Source of the DNA: Pomacea canaliculata
Taxonomy: Eukaryota > Mollusca > Gastropoda > Architaenioglossa > Ampullariidae
Assembly (NCBI RefSeq): GCF_003073045.1
Contig: NC_037597.1
Coordinates: 29,441,927-29,505,926 of the forward strand
Reading direction: 5' to 3'
Length of the DNA stretch: 64,000 nt
Shown: one piece after another, positions 50,106 to 61,747 of the stretch
Layout of the letters: each line of letters starts with the position of its first letter
Numbering within the stretch: the stretch's first letter is position 1
The notes under the pieces: generated by a model
Told to the model about the DNA's origin: nothing
What the model saw: only the letters and a program-made list of their open reading frames with translations
Databases searched by the model: none
Program-made: the position numbers and the translations under genes

Positions 50106-51483
50106 ATAAAGCGTACTGTAACATAAACGGGAAATATTATGAAGAAAACTGCTTTCTTATTGCAGTGGGTTCCCTGATTGATTAATTAGTACTTTAACCG
50201 AGCGGTAATTTCTCAATATGGGGAGAAATAATTAGGGGGAGGAATGCTGCATTCCTTAAAAACCAAGCGTAGGGCCAGATGTGAGTGACCTGAACCCAAG
50301 TCCTAAGGATCTTCAAGATAAAAAAAATAAATAAATAAATAAATAAAAAACTGATTTGTCTATTTGATACCCACATTTTGCTAACTCAAGTCGGAAAGTT
50401 TTGGCAAAGTTAGAAATTTAAGAGACATTTTGTTGAAAACCAGCAAACACTCAAACTAAAAGCGTGTAAAGGTCTAATACACATCTAATACACAATACAC
50501 AATCTACACATCTAATACACAAATAACAACTTGAATATTGTTTACACAGAGCTGGAGCCACCATTACTAGGTTTATATACAAAACTACAAGAAAACGTAT
50601 CTACCTCACGTCTGATGGTAGATCTGATGTGTTATTTTCAGGTAACTTTTCCCTTTATGCTTTGGGGACACCCCTGATGTACAGAGCTGTTTATGAGGCT
50701 ACCAAAAAGGTAACTGCTTAACCTTTGTGGGTTATTGAAGTTAAAATTCCTAAAGGTCAACGACACAGGTATCAAGATTATTCATGTATAAGGTTCATGT
50801 ATATTTCAAGACTACATGGACAGCTGGTGCTTTATGTTGATTAGTCATAGGCCTGTCTTCTTTCTGTGCATGGTGATGTTTGTAGGCGTGTATCCGTATG
50901 CATTAAATGCCCTTGAAAACATAAATTTTATGAAGTAAAATGTACGCTGCTCCACACACAATTAGCTACACACAATAATGACAATAATGATAATAATAAA
51001 GAAAGAGAATAGGAGAAAAAAAGTAGTTGTAGCGTTGGTAATGCTCGCAGTGCACACGTGATCTCAACATTCGGGGTTAAAGAAATGCGGAATGATTTTT
51101 GATTGGTTCTTATGTTTTCATTACCAATGTGCAGCATCCGGCTTAACCATCTAAGAAAAACACATAATTTCTTATCACGTTTTGATAAGCTCATTTATTT
51201 ACAGTTGTAAAACATACGAAGTAGCATGCGAACTGAAACCTTAGTACACATTTCAAAAACCACTTCCCAGAAACTGGTTAAACGGTCAAAAATGGCGTCA
51301 CTCTGTTGTTGAAGGCATGATATATTGACTTCACTCTATTGTTGTGAGTATATTATTTCGTGTCCATGCGTTGTTGTAGGTGCCTAATCCTAGCGAAGAA
51401 GAAGTCAGTCAGAACAGACCTTCTGTGTACGACACGTGGGTTCACTCATTCCCATGGACCTCCGCTGGCCTTGACCTGCCTTT

Positions 51484-53504
51484 GTAAGTCAACCGTAGTC
51501 TCGTAGCTTTTAGGCACAATTGTATATTTGTTTATTATAACACATTGGTTTAGAAATACTGTTCTTTACTGCTATTATGACTGCCATATGCTGGTTTCTT
51601 TTCCCGTGGGTTAAATTAGGTCAGATTGACTTTAAGTTCAGTGTTCCGGACTCAAAACGTGCTCAGTGGGGTAGCGCAACAGAGCAGACAGTGTGATTGT
51701 TGACTGAAGACATTTTCATCTCACAATCAGGGCCGCCGAGAGCCAGCCCGGGCCCCGGGACAGACGACCTCTCCGGGCCCCTTGTACTTGTAATCGTAAA
51801 TTATTTTCCCAGTATATAATGTATGTTTACAATTCGAATCTCAATATCTACACTTCATTCAGTAACGAAATATAGACTGCAAACAGTAGGACAAGTGCAC
51901 TAGGATCTACATCACTACTTGAACATAAAGTTGTTTACATGCGAGTGGTTAGTAAATGAGGACAAATGATGTTAAAGGATCAGACTTGTAGCACTCCGCT
52001 CCACAGACACCCCCCCCCCTTTAGTAAGGACTGTTACGTCAGCAGCGATGTCAAAACCTCGACAGATTAGAACAACGGGTAGATGTATGACATCGCCTTT
52101 GTGTTCTAAGTGCTGCGAGTTTGTACTAAGCTCACTGACGTGCAAGGAAATGTTCTCTATGTAAATGATTTATACTTCTACATGTAAAGAGGAAGAACCG
52201 AAGAAGTAAATGCCTAAACAAGTCTTCATCGAGTGTCGTTAATAACCTCATTAAAAAAGTGTTTGCTGCGACGAACAGCAGAGCACATCAGTTATCATTT
52301 TTATCAACTTACATAACAAACACGCAGCACCTATCGAAAGTCCCTTCCTATATTATTCCTTTAGCAAAACCGCACGCGCGCGCGCACACATACACACACA
52401 CAATAACTACACACACGCATGCTGTTACACGTAAACAAATATCTGAACTGAACTGTCGCCTTCAGACTCTTTAAAGCAGAAATTTTGAATTCATCCAACT
52501 TTTTACGAAGCATAAACTCGGTCGACTTCAACCGCCATCAGTCACTAGCCGTTAAAATACCTGCTAAGTTTTAGAAAACAAAGCAACTGTTTTAAAGACT
52601 AGTTAGCTAGTAAGTGTTAATACTTTTAATATTTAAGGAGATTAGAAGGTTTTGTAAAAATGACAGAAAAATAGAAATGTTTAGCATATTTTAGCTGAAT
52701 CGTAATAGTTCCTAGAACAAAGTTATACAGTACTAATATTGTCATTTTACCTGCTGACTAAAAACTTTATGAGCTTTTCTCACAAACTTCATTATTGTCA
52801 GTCAATTTGAGACGCTAGTCACTCTCATTGACACTGATGTTCCTGCCTTGTCAAATGCTATTTGCCAATAAACTCGATTACTATACTGTATGGTAGTGTG
52901 CGACATCGCAGTTAGTGGGGATGGAACGTAGCACGCACACAGGGAGGGTGGAGGCTGGCAATGTGGGGGTCGGGTGGTCGCTGGCCGGGTGACAGCCACG
53001 TGACAGAGGGAAGGTGTGAGGGGGTCGACTAGCGACAGGATGCAGGTGCGCGGATGTGGATGGATACGCCTAATCAACCATCCAAACAAAGTTATGCAGA
53101 GGGCAACCCAGAATCACGAGGTCAGAAGAGTTGGAGGACTTACGGATACATGTATCACCATCTTCAGTGTACCCTGCGCAGCAAACATTCTTCCTGCGAT
53201 AGGCGAGCTCCGTGACCACTTTGTACGTTGACCTCAGCTCTGTTCTGTAAGCAGCAAATGTTGTTTAACTCGAGATACATGCATACGAAAAAATAGAAAG
53301 ACGAGACAAAAATGGCGTATCATACGACTACTTCTAAGATGTTAATCTTTTCCTATTCCTTTGGCTAAGGAGCATACACATATTTTAGTTACAGAAGTCT
53401 TACAAAACAAGTGCGAGCATGACAACTGTGAAATAGGTCACGAATCACATTGGCATACACAAAACGCATACACTCACATTCACACTTACCACCAGACCTT
53501 CCTA
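51484..53504. other. Region after the last M28 exon segment
   Basis: No continuation of the peptidase was found. At about 51730 the string CAGGGCCGCCGAGAGCCAGC resembles the terminus of a hAT-type DNA transposon, but no opposite end was found. There is a C run near 52010 and a short CA/CG run near 52375-52400. No gene is supported. Confidence 0.35.
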
Positions 53505-53930
53505 TATGCACCAGGCCCTCACTCAGACCAGGCCCTCCGTTTTCGTATACTTGAAGGAAATGAGCTACCCCTAAGCTTCTAATGCCAAAGCGAAGAAAGT
53601 GATGAATCAAATTTTTTTCTCAAAGTTTTGCACCAGGCCCTCCCTTTGCACCAGACCCTCCCATCGACCTGGAACTTTTGTTAAAAAAAAAAGTTTTGCA
53701 CCAGGCCCTCCCTTTGCACCAGACCCTCCTCTTTGCACCAGACCCTCCTCTTTGCACCAGACCCTCCCATCGAAGTGGAACTTTTTTTTAGTCTTCTAAT
53801 GCCAAAGCGAAGAAACTGAATCAAATCTTTTTGTTTTGCACCAGGCCCTCCCTGTGCACCAGACCCTCCCATCGACCTGGAACTTTTGTTAAAAAAAGTT
53901 TTGCACTAGGCCCTCCCCCGGGTTTGTTTG
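53505..53930. repeat. rDNA-spacer-like repeats, left block
   Basis: Repeated CACCAGGCCCTCC and CACCAGACCCTCC cores are combined with longer blocks containing CATCGACCTGGAAC and TTTTGTTAAAAAAA. The same cores fill 56100-57800 on the other side of the rRNA sequences, as expected if both are intergenic-spacer repeats. Confidence 0.75.
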
Positions 53931-53964
53931 CTTTTGTTTTTTGTTTTGTTTTTTGAAAATGGGT

Positions 53965-54053
53965 TAGAGTGTTGTGCAATTCACATTAATTCACGCAACT
54001 GGCTGCGTTCTTCATCGACGTGCGAGTCGAGTGATCCCATCGCCTAAAGTTGT
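53965..54053 (-). pseudogene. 5.8S rRNA, 5' part only
   Basis: The minus strand reads CAACTTTAGGCGATGGGATC, then ACTCG and CGTCGATGAAGAACGCAG, then GTGAATTAATGTGAATTGCA. These are the conserved 5' two thirds of 5.8S rRNA (canonical CGATGAAGAACGCAGC and GAATTAATGTGAATTGCAG). The similarity stops there, so the 3' third, ITS2 and 28S are missing. Position and strand relative to 18S are those of a normal rDNA unit. Confidence 0.8.
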
Positions 54054-54234
54054 TTCATTTCTTTTCATCTGCTTTGCAACGATATTTGAAAGGTTTCAAC
54101 AAAATGCGAAATGAATGAAAAAAATTGTACAGCTAGGGAACAGCCACGCGAGAATGTGCCTCTCTTTACACTTTCGCCGATGCCACCCCCGAGGCGAGAG
54201 TCCGGGGCGTTACTGAGAGCCTGACTCGGCAAAA
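54054..54234 (-). other. ITS1-like spacer between 18S and 5.8S
   Basis: About 180 bp without rRNA similarity lie between the 5.8S fragment and the 18S fragment. This is the position of ITS1 on the minus strand. Confidence 0.5.
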
Positions 54235-55557
54235 GCTTTCCCTCCGGTTTGATAGACTTTTTCAGACTCTCGACGCGGAGGCCAGCTACCCCTCACTAAA
54301 CCGTTCACTCGGTAGTAGTGACAGGCGGTGTGTAGAAAGGGCATCGACGTAATTACTGGGAATTCCTCGTTGATAAGAAGAATTTCAAGCCCCCAATCCC
54401 TATCACGAAGGACGTTCAAGGGGTTCGCACTGTTTTCAAAGCATGGTCACATCCACCTTGATTCCTTCTAAAGGCAGCCAGACCTGTTATTGCTCAATCT
54501 CTTGTGGCTAAACGCCACTTCTCCCTCTAAGAAGTTAGCACCGATGCGTGAAGAATCGGTGAACTATTTAACAGGCTAGAGACTCGCCCGTTATCGGAAT
54601 TAATCAGACAAATCGCTCCACCACCTAAGAACGGCCATGCGCCACCACCCACCGAATCAAGAAAAAGATATCAATCTGTCAATGCTTACAGTGTGCGGAC
54701 TGGGTGTGTTTTACCGTGTTGAATCAAATTAAGCCGCAGGCTCCACTCCTGGTGGTGACCTTCCGTCAATTCCTTTAAGTTTCAGCTTTGCAACCATACT
54801 TCCCCTGGAACCCGAAAAATTTGGTTTCAGAGTCGATGAAGCGACACTTGCACAACGCTAGTTGGCATCGTTTATGGTCAGAACAATGACAGTATTTAAT
54901 CGTCTTCGAACCTCTGACTAGTTCTTGACTAATGAAAATATGCTTGGCAAATGCTTTCGCAGTTGTTCGTCTAGCGAAGACGACCCTGCGAAGAGCCGCG
55001 CACGCTCAGGCTTCGCGCAGTGACCGTCGCGAGACGAACCGCACGACCATGCCTCAGATGCAACTACGAGCTTTTTAAGCACAACGACTTTAATATACGC
55101 TATTGGAGCTGAAATTACCACGGCTGCTGGCACCAGACTTGCCCTCCAATAGATCCTCGTTAAAGGGTTTAAAGTGTACTCATTCCAATTGCGGAGCCTC
55201 AAAAGAGTTCCGTATTGCTATTTTTCGTCACTACCTCCCCGAGCTGGGATTGGGTAAGTTGCGCGCCTGGTGCCTTCCTTGGATGTGGTATCCGTTTCTC
55301 ATGCTCCCTCTCCGGAATCACACCCTGATTCCCCGTTGTCAACATGGTAGGCCTATCACGTACCATCGACAGTTGATAAGGCAGACATTTGAAAGATGCC
55401 TCGCCGGCTCGAGGCATGTATTAGCTCTAGAATTGCCACAGTTATCCAAGTAGAAATGGATCATCTAAGGAACCTCGACTGATTTCATGAGCCATTCGCG
55501 GTTTCACCGTACGAGGCATGGCTTAATCTTTGAGAACAAGCATATGACTACTGGTAG
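54235..55557 (-). pseudogene. 18S rRNA pseudogene with internal deletions
   Basis: The minus strand carries many 18S landmarks in order. The 5' end is close to AGTCATATGCTTGTTCTCAA (an extra base relative to the norm). The CATTCCAATTGCGGAGCC complement (559-like region), the GCTGCTGGCACCAGACTTGCC complement (530 loop), the AAGCCGCAGGCTCCACTCCT complement (1130 region) and the GACAGGCGGTGTGTAG complement near the 3' end follow. The total is about 1.3 kb instead of about 1.8 kb. Large deletions occur, for example around 54960-55065, where a foreign GC-rich segment sits in place of several hundred bases, and normally invariant bases are changed. It cannot be a working rRNA. Confidence 0.85.
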
Positions 55558-56100
55558 ATGTTGGGTGTACACGTAACCGACTCCCACGAAGCAGTCGCCG
55601 CTGGAGCGCGGGTCCTGCGTTCGCGGGTGCTTTTCGCTCTTGCAACCGAATCATCGGTTCAAATTTTCAACGTGCGGAGCGTTCACCCGATCGACACGGG
55701 CGCGCTCTTTCACTCGAGACACAGTCAAGCGTTATTCGATACGCCGACGCGGCTGGCCGAAAGGAGCACGACGAACCCCTCTCTCTGCTCAACCAGCCCA
55801 CGCCTGAGCCGTGGGAAACGCGACAGCGAAAGCCGCGCGAATCGCCAGCGAGCCAACCCGTACCAGACCTTCTTCGGTCCGCTTCGAAACCGGCTCGCAG
55901 CAGGACGGGACGCAGACAACGATCACTTTCGACCGAAGGCGTCGCACGCCGAGCGAGCACTCATTTGCCAACACAAAATCCAAAACTGGGTGAGCACTAC
56001 GTGGCTAATAGTAACCTTTCTCTATTGCCATGTTCACTTTCTTGCGCCTTTCGGCACACCTGCTCCCCATATATATAGCGCCGATTTTGCCCTTCCCTGC
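55558..56100 (-). promoter_or_regulatory. 5' external spacer and putative Pol I promoter region of the decayed rDNA unit
   Basis: Lies directly upstream (minus strand) of the 18S 5' end. GC-rich up to about 55980, then less so. A CGCTATATATATGGGG box lies at about 56068-56083 on the minus strand. Most of it (55715-56135) is repeated at 56446-56852, with a related CGCTATATACATGGG box. A repeated promoter-plus-spacer block next to short spacer repeats is the standard layout of animal rDNA spacers. The promoter assignment is inference. Confidence 0.45.
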
Positions 56101-56135
56101 CTTGTGCCACGCCTCCCCTTGCACCAGGCCCTCCG

Positions 56136-56445
56136 CACCAGACCCTCCGCACCAGACCCTCCTGTTCGGTAAACTTGAAGGAAACGAGGTTCCCCTAAGC
56201 TTCCAGTACCAAAATGAAGTTACTAATGACTAGAAGTGTGTTTTCAATGTGTTGCACCAGACCCTCCGCTCCAACGAACATTTTACAAGTTTGGCACCAT
56301 GCCCTCCGCACCAGACCCTCCCCACCTGACCCTCCTCTCGAACGTACATTTTCCAAGTTTTGCACCAGACCCTCCTCACCAGACCCTCCCCTCGAACGAA
56401 CATTTTACAAGTTTGGCACCAGGCCCTCCGCACCAGACCCTCCGC
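56136..56445. repeat. CACCAGACCCTCC repeats between the spacer copies
   Basis: Irregular copies of the CACCAGACCCTCC core with AACGAACATTTTACAAGTTT linkers, repeated about four times. Confidence 0.75.
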
Positions 56446-56852
56446 GAGACACAGTCAAGCGTTATTCGATGCGCCGACGCGGCTGGCCGAAAGGAGCCAC
56501 GACGAACCCCTCTCTCTGCTCAACCAGCGCGCGCCTGAGCCGTGAGAAACGCGGCAGCGAAAGCCGCGAATCACCACCAAGCCAACCCGTACCAGACCTT
56601 CTTCGGTCCGCTTCGAAACCGGCTCGCCAGATGACGGGACGCAGACAACGATCGCTTTCGACCGAGGGCTTCGCACGCCGAGCGAGCGCTCATTTGCAGA
56701 TGAAAAATACAAAACTGGGTGAGCATTTCATATATAGAAACCTTTATAGCCACGGTCCCTTTCGCGCACCTTTCAGGACGCCTGCTTCCCATGTATATAG
56801 CGCCGACCTTAACCATACCTGCCTTGTGCCACGCCTCCCATTGCACCAGGCC
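56446..56852 (-). repeat. Second copy of the external-spacer block (spacer-promoter-like)
   Basis: About 410 bp are highly similar to 55715-56135 in the same orientation, from GAGACACAGTCAAGCG to CTTGTGCCACGCCTCCC. Short CACCAGACCCTCC repeats separate the two copies (56136-56445). Confidence 0.8.
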
Positions 56853-57360
56853 CTCCGGGCACCTGACCCTCCCTAGGCACCAGGCCCTCCGGGTACCTGA
56901 CCCTCCTTAGGCATCAACCCTCCAGGCACCTGACCCTCCCTAGGCACCAGGCCCTCCGGGCACCTGACCCTCCCTAGGCACCAGGCCCTCTGGGCACCTG
57001 ACCCTCGCTAGGCACCAGGCCCTCCGGTCACCTGACCCTCCCTAGGCACCAGACCCTCCCTAGGCACCAGACCCTCCGGGCACCTGACCCTCGCTAGGCA
57101 CCAGGCCCTCCGGGCACCTGACCCTCGCTAGGCACCAGACCCTCCGGGCACCTGACCCTCCCTAGGCACCTGACCCTCCCTAGGCACCAGGCCCTCCGGG
57201 TACCTGACCCTCGCTAGGCACCAGGCCCTCCGGGCACCTGACCCTCGCTAGGCACCAGGCCCTCCGGGTACCTGACCCTCCCTAGGCACCAGGCCCTCCG
57301 GGCACCTGACCCTCCCTAGGCACCAGGCCCTCCGGGCACCTGACCCTAACTCTACCGGCA
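56853..57360. repeat. 34-bp spacer repeat array (about 15 units)
   Basis: Unit CACCAGGCCCTCCGGGCACC plus TGACCCTCCCTAGG, 34 bp, with minor variants (CGCTAGG, GGTACC). It abuts the second spacer copy. Animal rDNA spacer repeats of this type often act as Pol I enhancers; that role is inferred from position only. Confidence 0.85.
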
Positions 57361-57540
57361 CCAGACCCTCCTATTGAACTGAAACTTCCAAGATGATGGG
57401 TGAATTCTCATTTGGTACGGTTATCGGGCTGGGTATTGTTGTGATCGGTTTTTGTCGGTGTACAGAGACACAATGTTGTTCGGAATGCGATCAACTGGCG
57501 AAAGGAGAAAGCGTTGCTGCTATGGACAACATTTGTTCAA

Positions 57541-57800
57541 TTTTTCCCCTATTACTTTCCTTTTTTTTTTAACCAGGCCCTCACGCACCAGACCCTCCTC
57601 TTCGCACCAGACCCTCCTCTGCACCAGACCCTCCTGTATGCACCAGACCCTCCCATAGCACCAGGCCCTCCATTTTAGTATACTTGAAGGAATCGAGGTA
57701 CCCCTAAATTTCTAATACCAAAGCGAAGTTAATGACGAGTAAAGTTTTTTCAAAGTCTTTGACCAGACCCTCCTATCTGCACCAGACCCTCCCATCGAAC
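57541..57800. repeat. Right-hand remnant of the spacer repeats
   Basis: More CACCAGACCCTCC copies with the same AACTTGAAGGAA and CCAAAGCGAAG linkers as the left block at 53505-53930. Confidence 0.7.
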
Positions 57801-60767
57801 TGGAACTCTCTGAACTGCTTTCAACGCCATCTATCTAAATACTTTCTAGACATGTAGATGAGGCCTCTAGAGATTCCTCCCAACTCCAAGAAACCTTGTA
57901 AATATCTACATATTTTTTTCTTAACCATCACTTTTGTACATATCCACCTTTCTTTATGCTTACAACAATTATTTCTATAATTCTTAATTACTTCATTTAT
58001 GTAGTTAATTTCCTTCCCTGCAAAGGGCGAGGGCTAAATGGAAAAAAACATTTTCTTGCTTATTTTACCTCTCGTAAATAAAGAATTGTCATTGCCACTG
58101 TCATTGTCATTGTCAGCAACGTACATTGAGACACACACACACATATGACAAAGAGACACGTATGCTTCTCGTCGTCTGCCCGGGGCCGACGATAACATTT
58201 TTCCACAACATCTTGACACACATGCGCAGATCATCTTTTAGTGAATTCTGTTATCACAGTTTGGTACTTTCAAACATGAACAACGACTAGCTTGACAAGA
58301 ACTGCTATATCCTAGCGTGAGCTGTTCCTCCATATATGTAACGGCATGGTGTTATGACCCATCTTGTAGTATTTAGTATCTTTGTTCTAATTTCCCAAGT
58401 TTAAAAAAAATGTTAATTTACCGGAGTAGCAGGCTGGTCGAGTTCCAGAAATGGGATATAACCAAGAACATTGAACAAAGAGACTAAAGACCAAAATTTT
58501 ACAGAGACGTTGTCTATGATAAAGGGAGAGATATGTTTTGAATCCCTTGTATGTGCCGACTAACACAACAATCCACCTTGATGTACACAATGTACAGAAT
58601 TTCTGACCTGATACATCAGTTCACTGGTACCTGGCTCATGCGTGAGGTATATGCTCAGGTGGCTAGATATGCAAAGGTATGCAAGAATAGGTATGGGGGA
58701 TAAAAAGCTCACTTTCTCTGTCACACACACACAAGTCAGAAGCAAACACAGCATCAGGCAGACGATATTTACAGTATCGAAAGCCAAAAAATGCCCAAAG
58801 TGCATCAGTTCGTGAAGCCTCGAGACTTTGGGCCTTGAACTGCCGCCCTCGAGATGACACTTGTGCTGTTCATGTTTACTCGGCACGTTTAGGGTACAGT
58901 GTGTCTAAACACAGAATGTAAGATGAGCCAATCACGATGAGCCTGTGCTCATGACACCTTCGTGCACACTGCACTGCTAGTCACAGCAGCCTTCCCCGAC
59001 ACCCGACACCCGGCACCCGACACCCGACACCCGGGATCCCTCATGTCAGGAAGCATTTTACACACGTGTAAGTATACGCTGCATCTTGTTAGCTGTCAGT
59101 CAAGGTATTTATGATTATTATAAATATATTACAAACCTTTAAATTTCCTCCTCCTCCCCTCCTCTTCCTCATAATCATCATCATCATCATCATTAAAAAT
59201 TGGCGCAGAAAAGGATTTTTCCCGCTGTCTCTAAACGAATGACGAAAGTTTTATTACTTTTTGTAATTACGAACAAGATTTAATTACGAACAAGAATTAT
59301 CCACAGGCAACATGGAAGCATTTTCAAAGTGTTACATTTACAGTTTAAAAAGAAACACTTAAACACTGTTTTAATAATGTGTGCCAAATAAATATTTAAT
59401 ATGTAAAAAATTGGCACCCGCTATACAGAAGTAGCAAAAATAATATTTGAAGATTATTTGATTATTTGACATGTATTTGTGATATTTAGGGAGAATGTTT
59501 TGATAGTAATGTTTACGGAGCGATTGCAGGAGACTGGAGTTAACTTTCGCCTTTCATGTCCTCGCGCATGTTTGTGTCGTCTGTTACGAATGGCGTAACC
59601 GTTGAAGCTGTAGTTGGTGTTGATGTTAAACTACAAAGGCTACAATTAACTATGGTTATAGGAGGTAGTATAGTGGGTGTCCAGACACTTCATCCCCAGA
59701 CACTTCATCTCCAACGCTTCATCCTTAAAATGAAATTTTAACTATAAAAATTATGAAGCCAGCGAAAAATTTAATTGAAATTCAAATAATTATCTTCATA
59801 TAAACATCACAATAAGTTTTACAATTAAAATACTTTAACTAATGTTGTAGAGGTTCAAATGACGTTGAAGTTAATAGCAGGATTTAAATATTATTAATGT
59901 ATTTCAATATTTCTTTTAATTGTAAAACTTACTGACAGATGAAGTGTCTGGGGATTAAGTGACTGGGAACCAGTATAGTGCGGAAACACACACACACAGA
60001 GGTGTCGAAAGCACTACTCCTCACACAGACTTTGGAGCACAAAGCACTACACAAAGATTACATGAGAGTTTAAAGCGTGGCTTTAACTTAATGCAATGCT
60101 GCGGCACTGCTTTCAAATTGTTTTGCTTTAATAATCATCATCACACCCGTAACTGAAACCAATCGTACCCAGAGAAACCGGTCCACCTACTTATTATTTT
60201 TCTAAACGTTTCAGTGAGGTCAGGACTTATGCAGCGTGACGTCAGTGACCTTTACAGTCTAAATTAACCCCGGTTTTAATCATCTTCCTACAAAATAAAT
60301 ATATGAATCCTTGTGTCATTTACCGCTCTACAGACATGCACTCTAAATCAACAACACCCAACAAACAATCTGAATTTAAGAAGTAAATATAATATCTTGT
60401 GTAGGACACTGCAGTCGTTCAAGTGGTATGTTCGAAGAGAGGAACTATCGTGGAGGTTGTAGACAATCTGTCTCGACACTAGGATGAAAGTTTTGACCGA
60501 TGAAGTCTTATAACACGATGTGTAGAGGACATTGATTTCCTCCCTTGTAACGCTTCTTGCAATTGTTGTCACGTGGTAAAGTACACAGATTCATCATTTA
60601 ATAAATGGATGATTTACAGCACTCTTTAAAGTCGATTTGCATGGTTTGAAGTCCATTAGCGATAATTGCACCTCTTTGAGGCTATAGAATACCCTTGTAG
60701 ATGAATGAATTTAATATTTGCAAGTCATTGTGCGTGCGTCTCTTTCTTTTCTTTAAAGAACACAACT
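57801..60767. other. Intergenic stretch before the second M28 gene
   Basis: AT-rich, no supported exon. A 7-bp tandem repeat (CCGACAC/CCGGCAC, about five copies) lies at 58996-59033 and a CAT/ATC run at about 59170-59195. The segment TTTCTTTTCTTTAAAG just before 60758 looks like a splice acceptor leading into the first coding exon of the gene at 60768. Confidence 0.4.
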
Positions 60768-61669
60768 ATGGACAGTGTAGATGATATTTCAAGTACGAAG
60801 CAGCGTCGAAGCACAACCCTGGTTTTGGTTGTCATCGCCGTTGCCATAGTGGGAGGCTTCACCATCGGCATTTTGATTGGTCGCTTTGCCACGTGTCCTG
60901 ATGAGGAAAATGCGAAATACAAAAAGTCGGTGAAAGAAGCGGATTCAACGATAACTGATCTTCTAATGCAGTCTATCAGCGCAGAAAACATAGAAGTAAA
61001 CTTAAAGTGAGTTTAACTTTTCATTAGATGATGATGATAATAATAATAACAGTAATCCTGCTGCACAAGCATATACATGGACGCCCACGTCAGCTAGTCA
61101 TTCTTGTATTTCAAAACAAAAGGCGTGCATTCAGAATTTCATTGTCTGGGTGTGCCTTAAATGAACTGGCATCAGGTTCACACTGGGGTCCTAGATTTCC
61201 AAAGCTAAAGCAATAAAGGTTTTTTTATTCTGCATGTACGGGAGACAATAAAATGTTTATTTAAGTGTCTCGTACTTGCCGAACAAAAAAACCTGTATCG
61301 CTTTAAATAGTCTAACATACTGAAAAGTATAAATCTTTAATCTTTAATATATTTTAGGCTGCCATTCTGTCCTCCTGTCACAGACACCTGACACAGAGTC
61401 CTCACATCGCAGGAAGGGACCGCGACTTTGAGCTTGTGGCCTACCTCAAGAGTAAATTTACAGAATATGGACTGGATTCTGTAAAATCCACGCCGTACCA
61501 GGTTCTCCTGTCGTATCCAGACAACGAGAATCCCAATACTGTGCTGATTGTGAACAACACAGGCGGGGAGACTATCGTCTTCGACTCCACTTCCACCGAG
61601 AGCAACGTCTCTCAACTTGAGGGAGTTATCCGCCCTTTTCTGGCTTACTCCCCCTCTGGTGTAGTCAAC
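60768..61669 (+). CDS. M28B metallopeptidase (glutamate carboxypeptidase II-like), N-terminal two exons
   Basis: Coding exons 60768-61006 and 61384-61669 join in phase (the split Lys codon gives NLKHLTQSPHIAG). The gene then runs into an intron that continues past the window. The product starts MDSVDDISSTKQRR, a short basic cytoplasmic tail. A signal-anchor helix follows (TLVLVVIAVAIVGGFTIGIL) and then the ectodomain start. HLTQSPHIAGRDRDF and FTEYGLDSVKSTPYQVLLSY match the human NFTQIPHLAGTEQNF and FGLDSVELAHYDVLLSY region of FOLH1. This is a type II membrane zinc carboxypeptidase; the catalytic exons lie outside the window. The frame is intact, unlike the copy at 47626-51483. A LINE sits in the second intron. 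Donors are GTGAGT at both exons. Confidence 0.85.
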
Positions 61670-61747
61670 GTGAGTGTGAGCACAGACGGGAGTCCTGAGT
61701 GCTGACTAAGCGCATCTAAATAGCAATGGAATGATATTTAAAAACGT

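Larger units (their letters stand above)
47626..51483 (+). pseudogene. M28B metallopeptidase (glutamate carboxypeptidase II-like), incomplete and frame-broken
   Basis: Six exon-like segments follow the order of FOLH1/NAALADase: 47626-47817 (WRVVEHPYRLGPGLTP, then VDNVIALTLKGDVEP), 47949-48069 (RYVLM, then NHRDAWVYGSVDPSGG), 49294-49378 (RWRPRRSIMFCSW, then AEEYGLIGSSEWAE), 49898-49961 (AVAYLNIDVAVGG), 50642-50709 (NFSLYALGTPLMYRAVYEAT) and 51380-51483 (PSVYDTWVHSFPW). The zinc-site residues expected in this part are present: the His and Asp of the NHRD...DPSGG segment, the Glu pair of AEEYG and the Asp of NID. Each of the first three segments has at least one single-base frame break, while the last three are clean. 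The N-terminal exons and everything after the SVYDTW exon are missing. It is either a decayed gene or a real gene damaged by poor consensus next to the satellite. The family are membrane-bound zinc carboxypeptidases. Confidence 0.75.

Noticed and set aside
55558..56172. 204-codon open frame in the external-spacer region
   Set aside because: GC-rich spacer DNA beside an 18S pseudogene. The second spacer copy opens in a different frame context and there is no domain.
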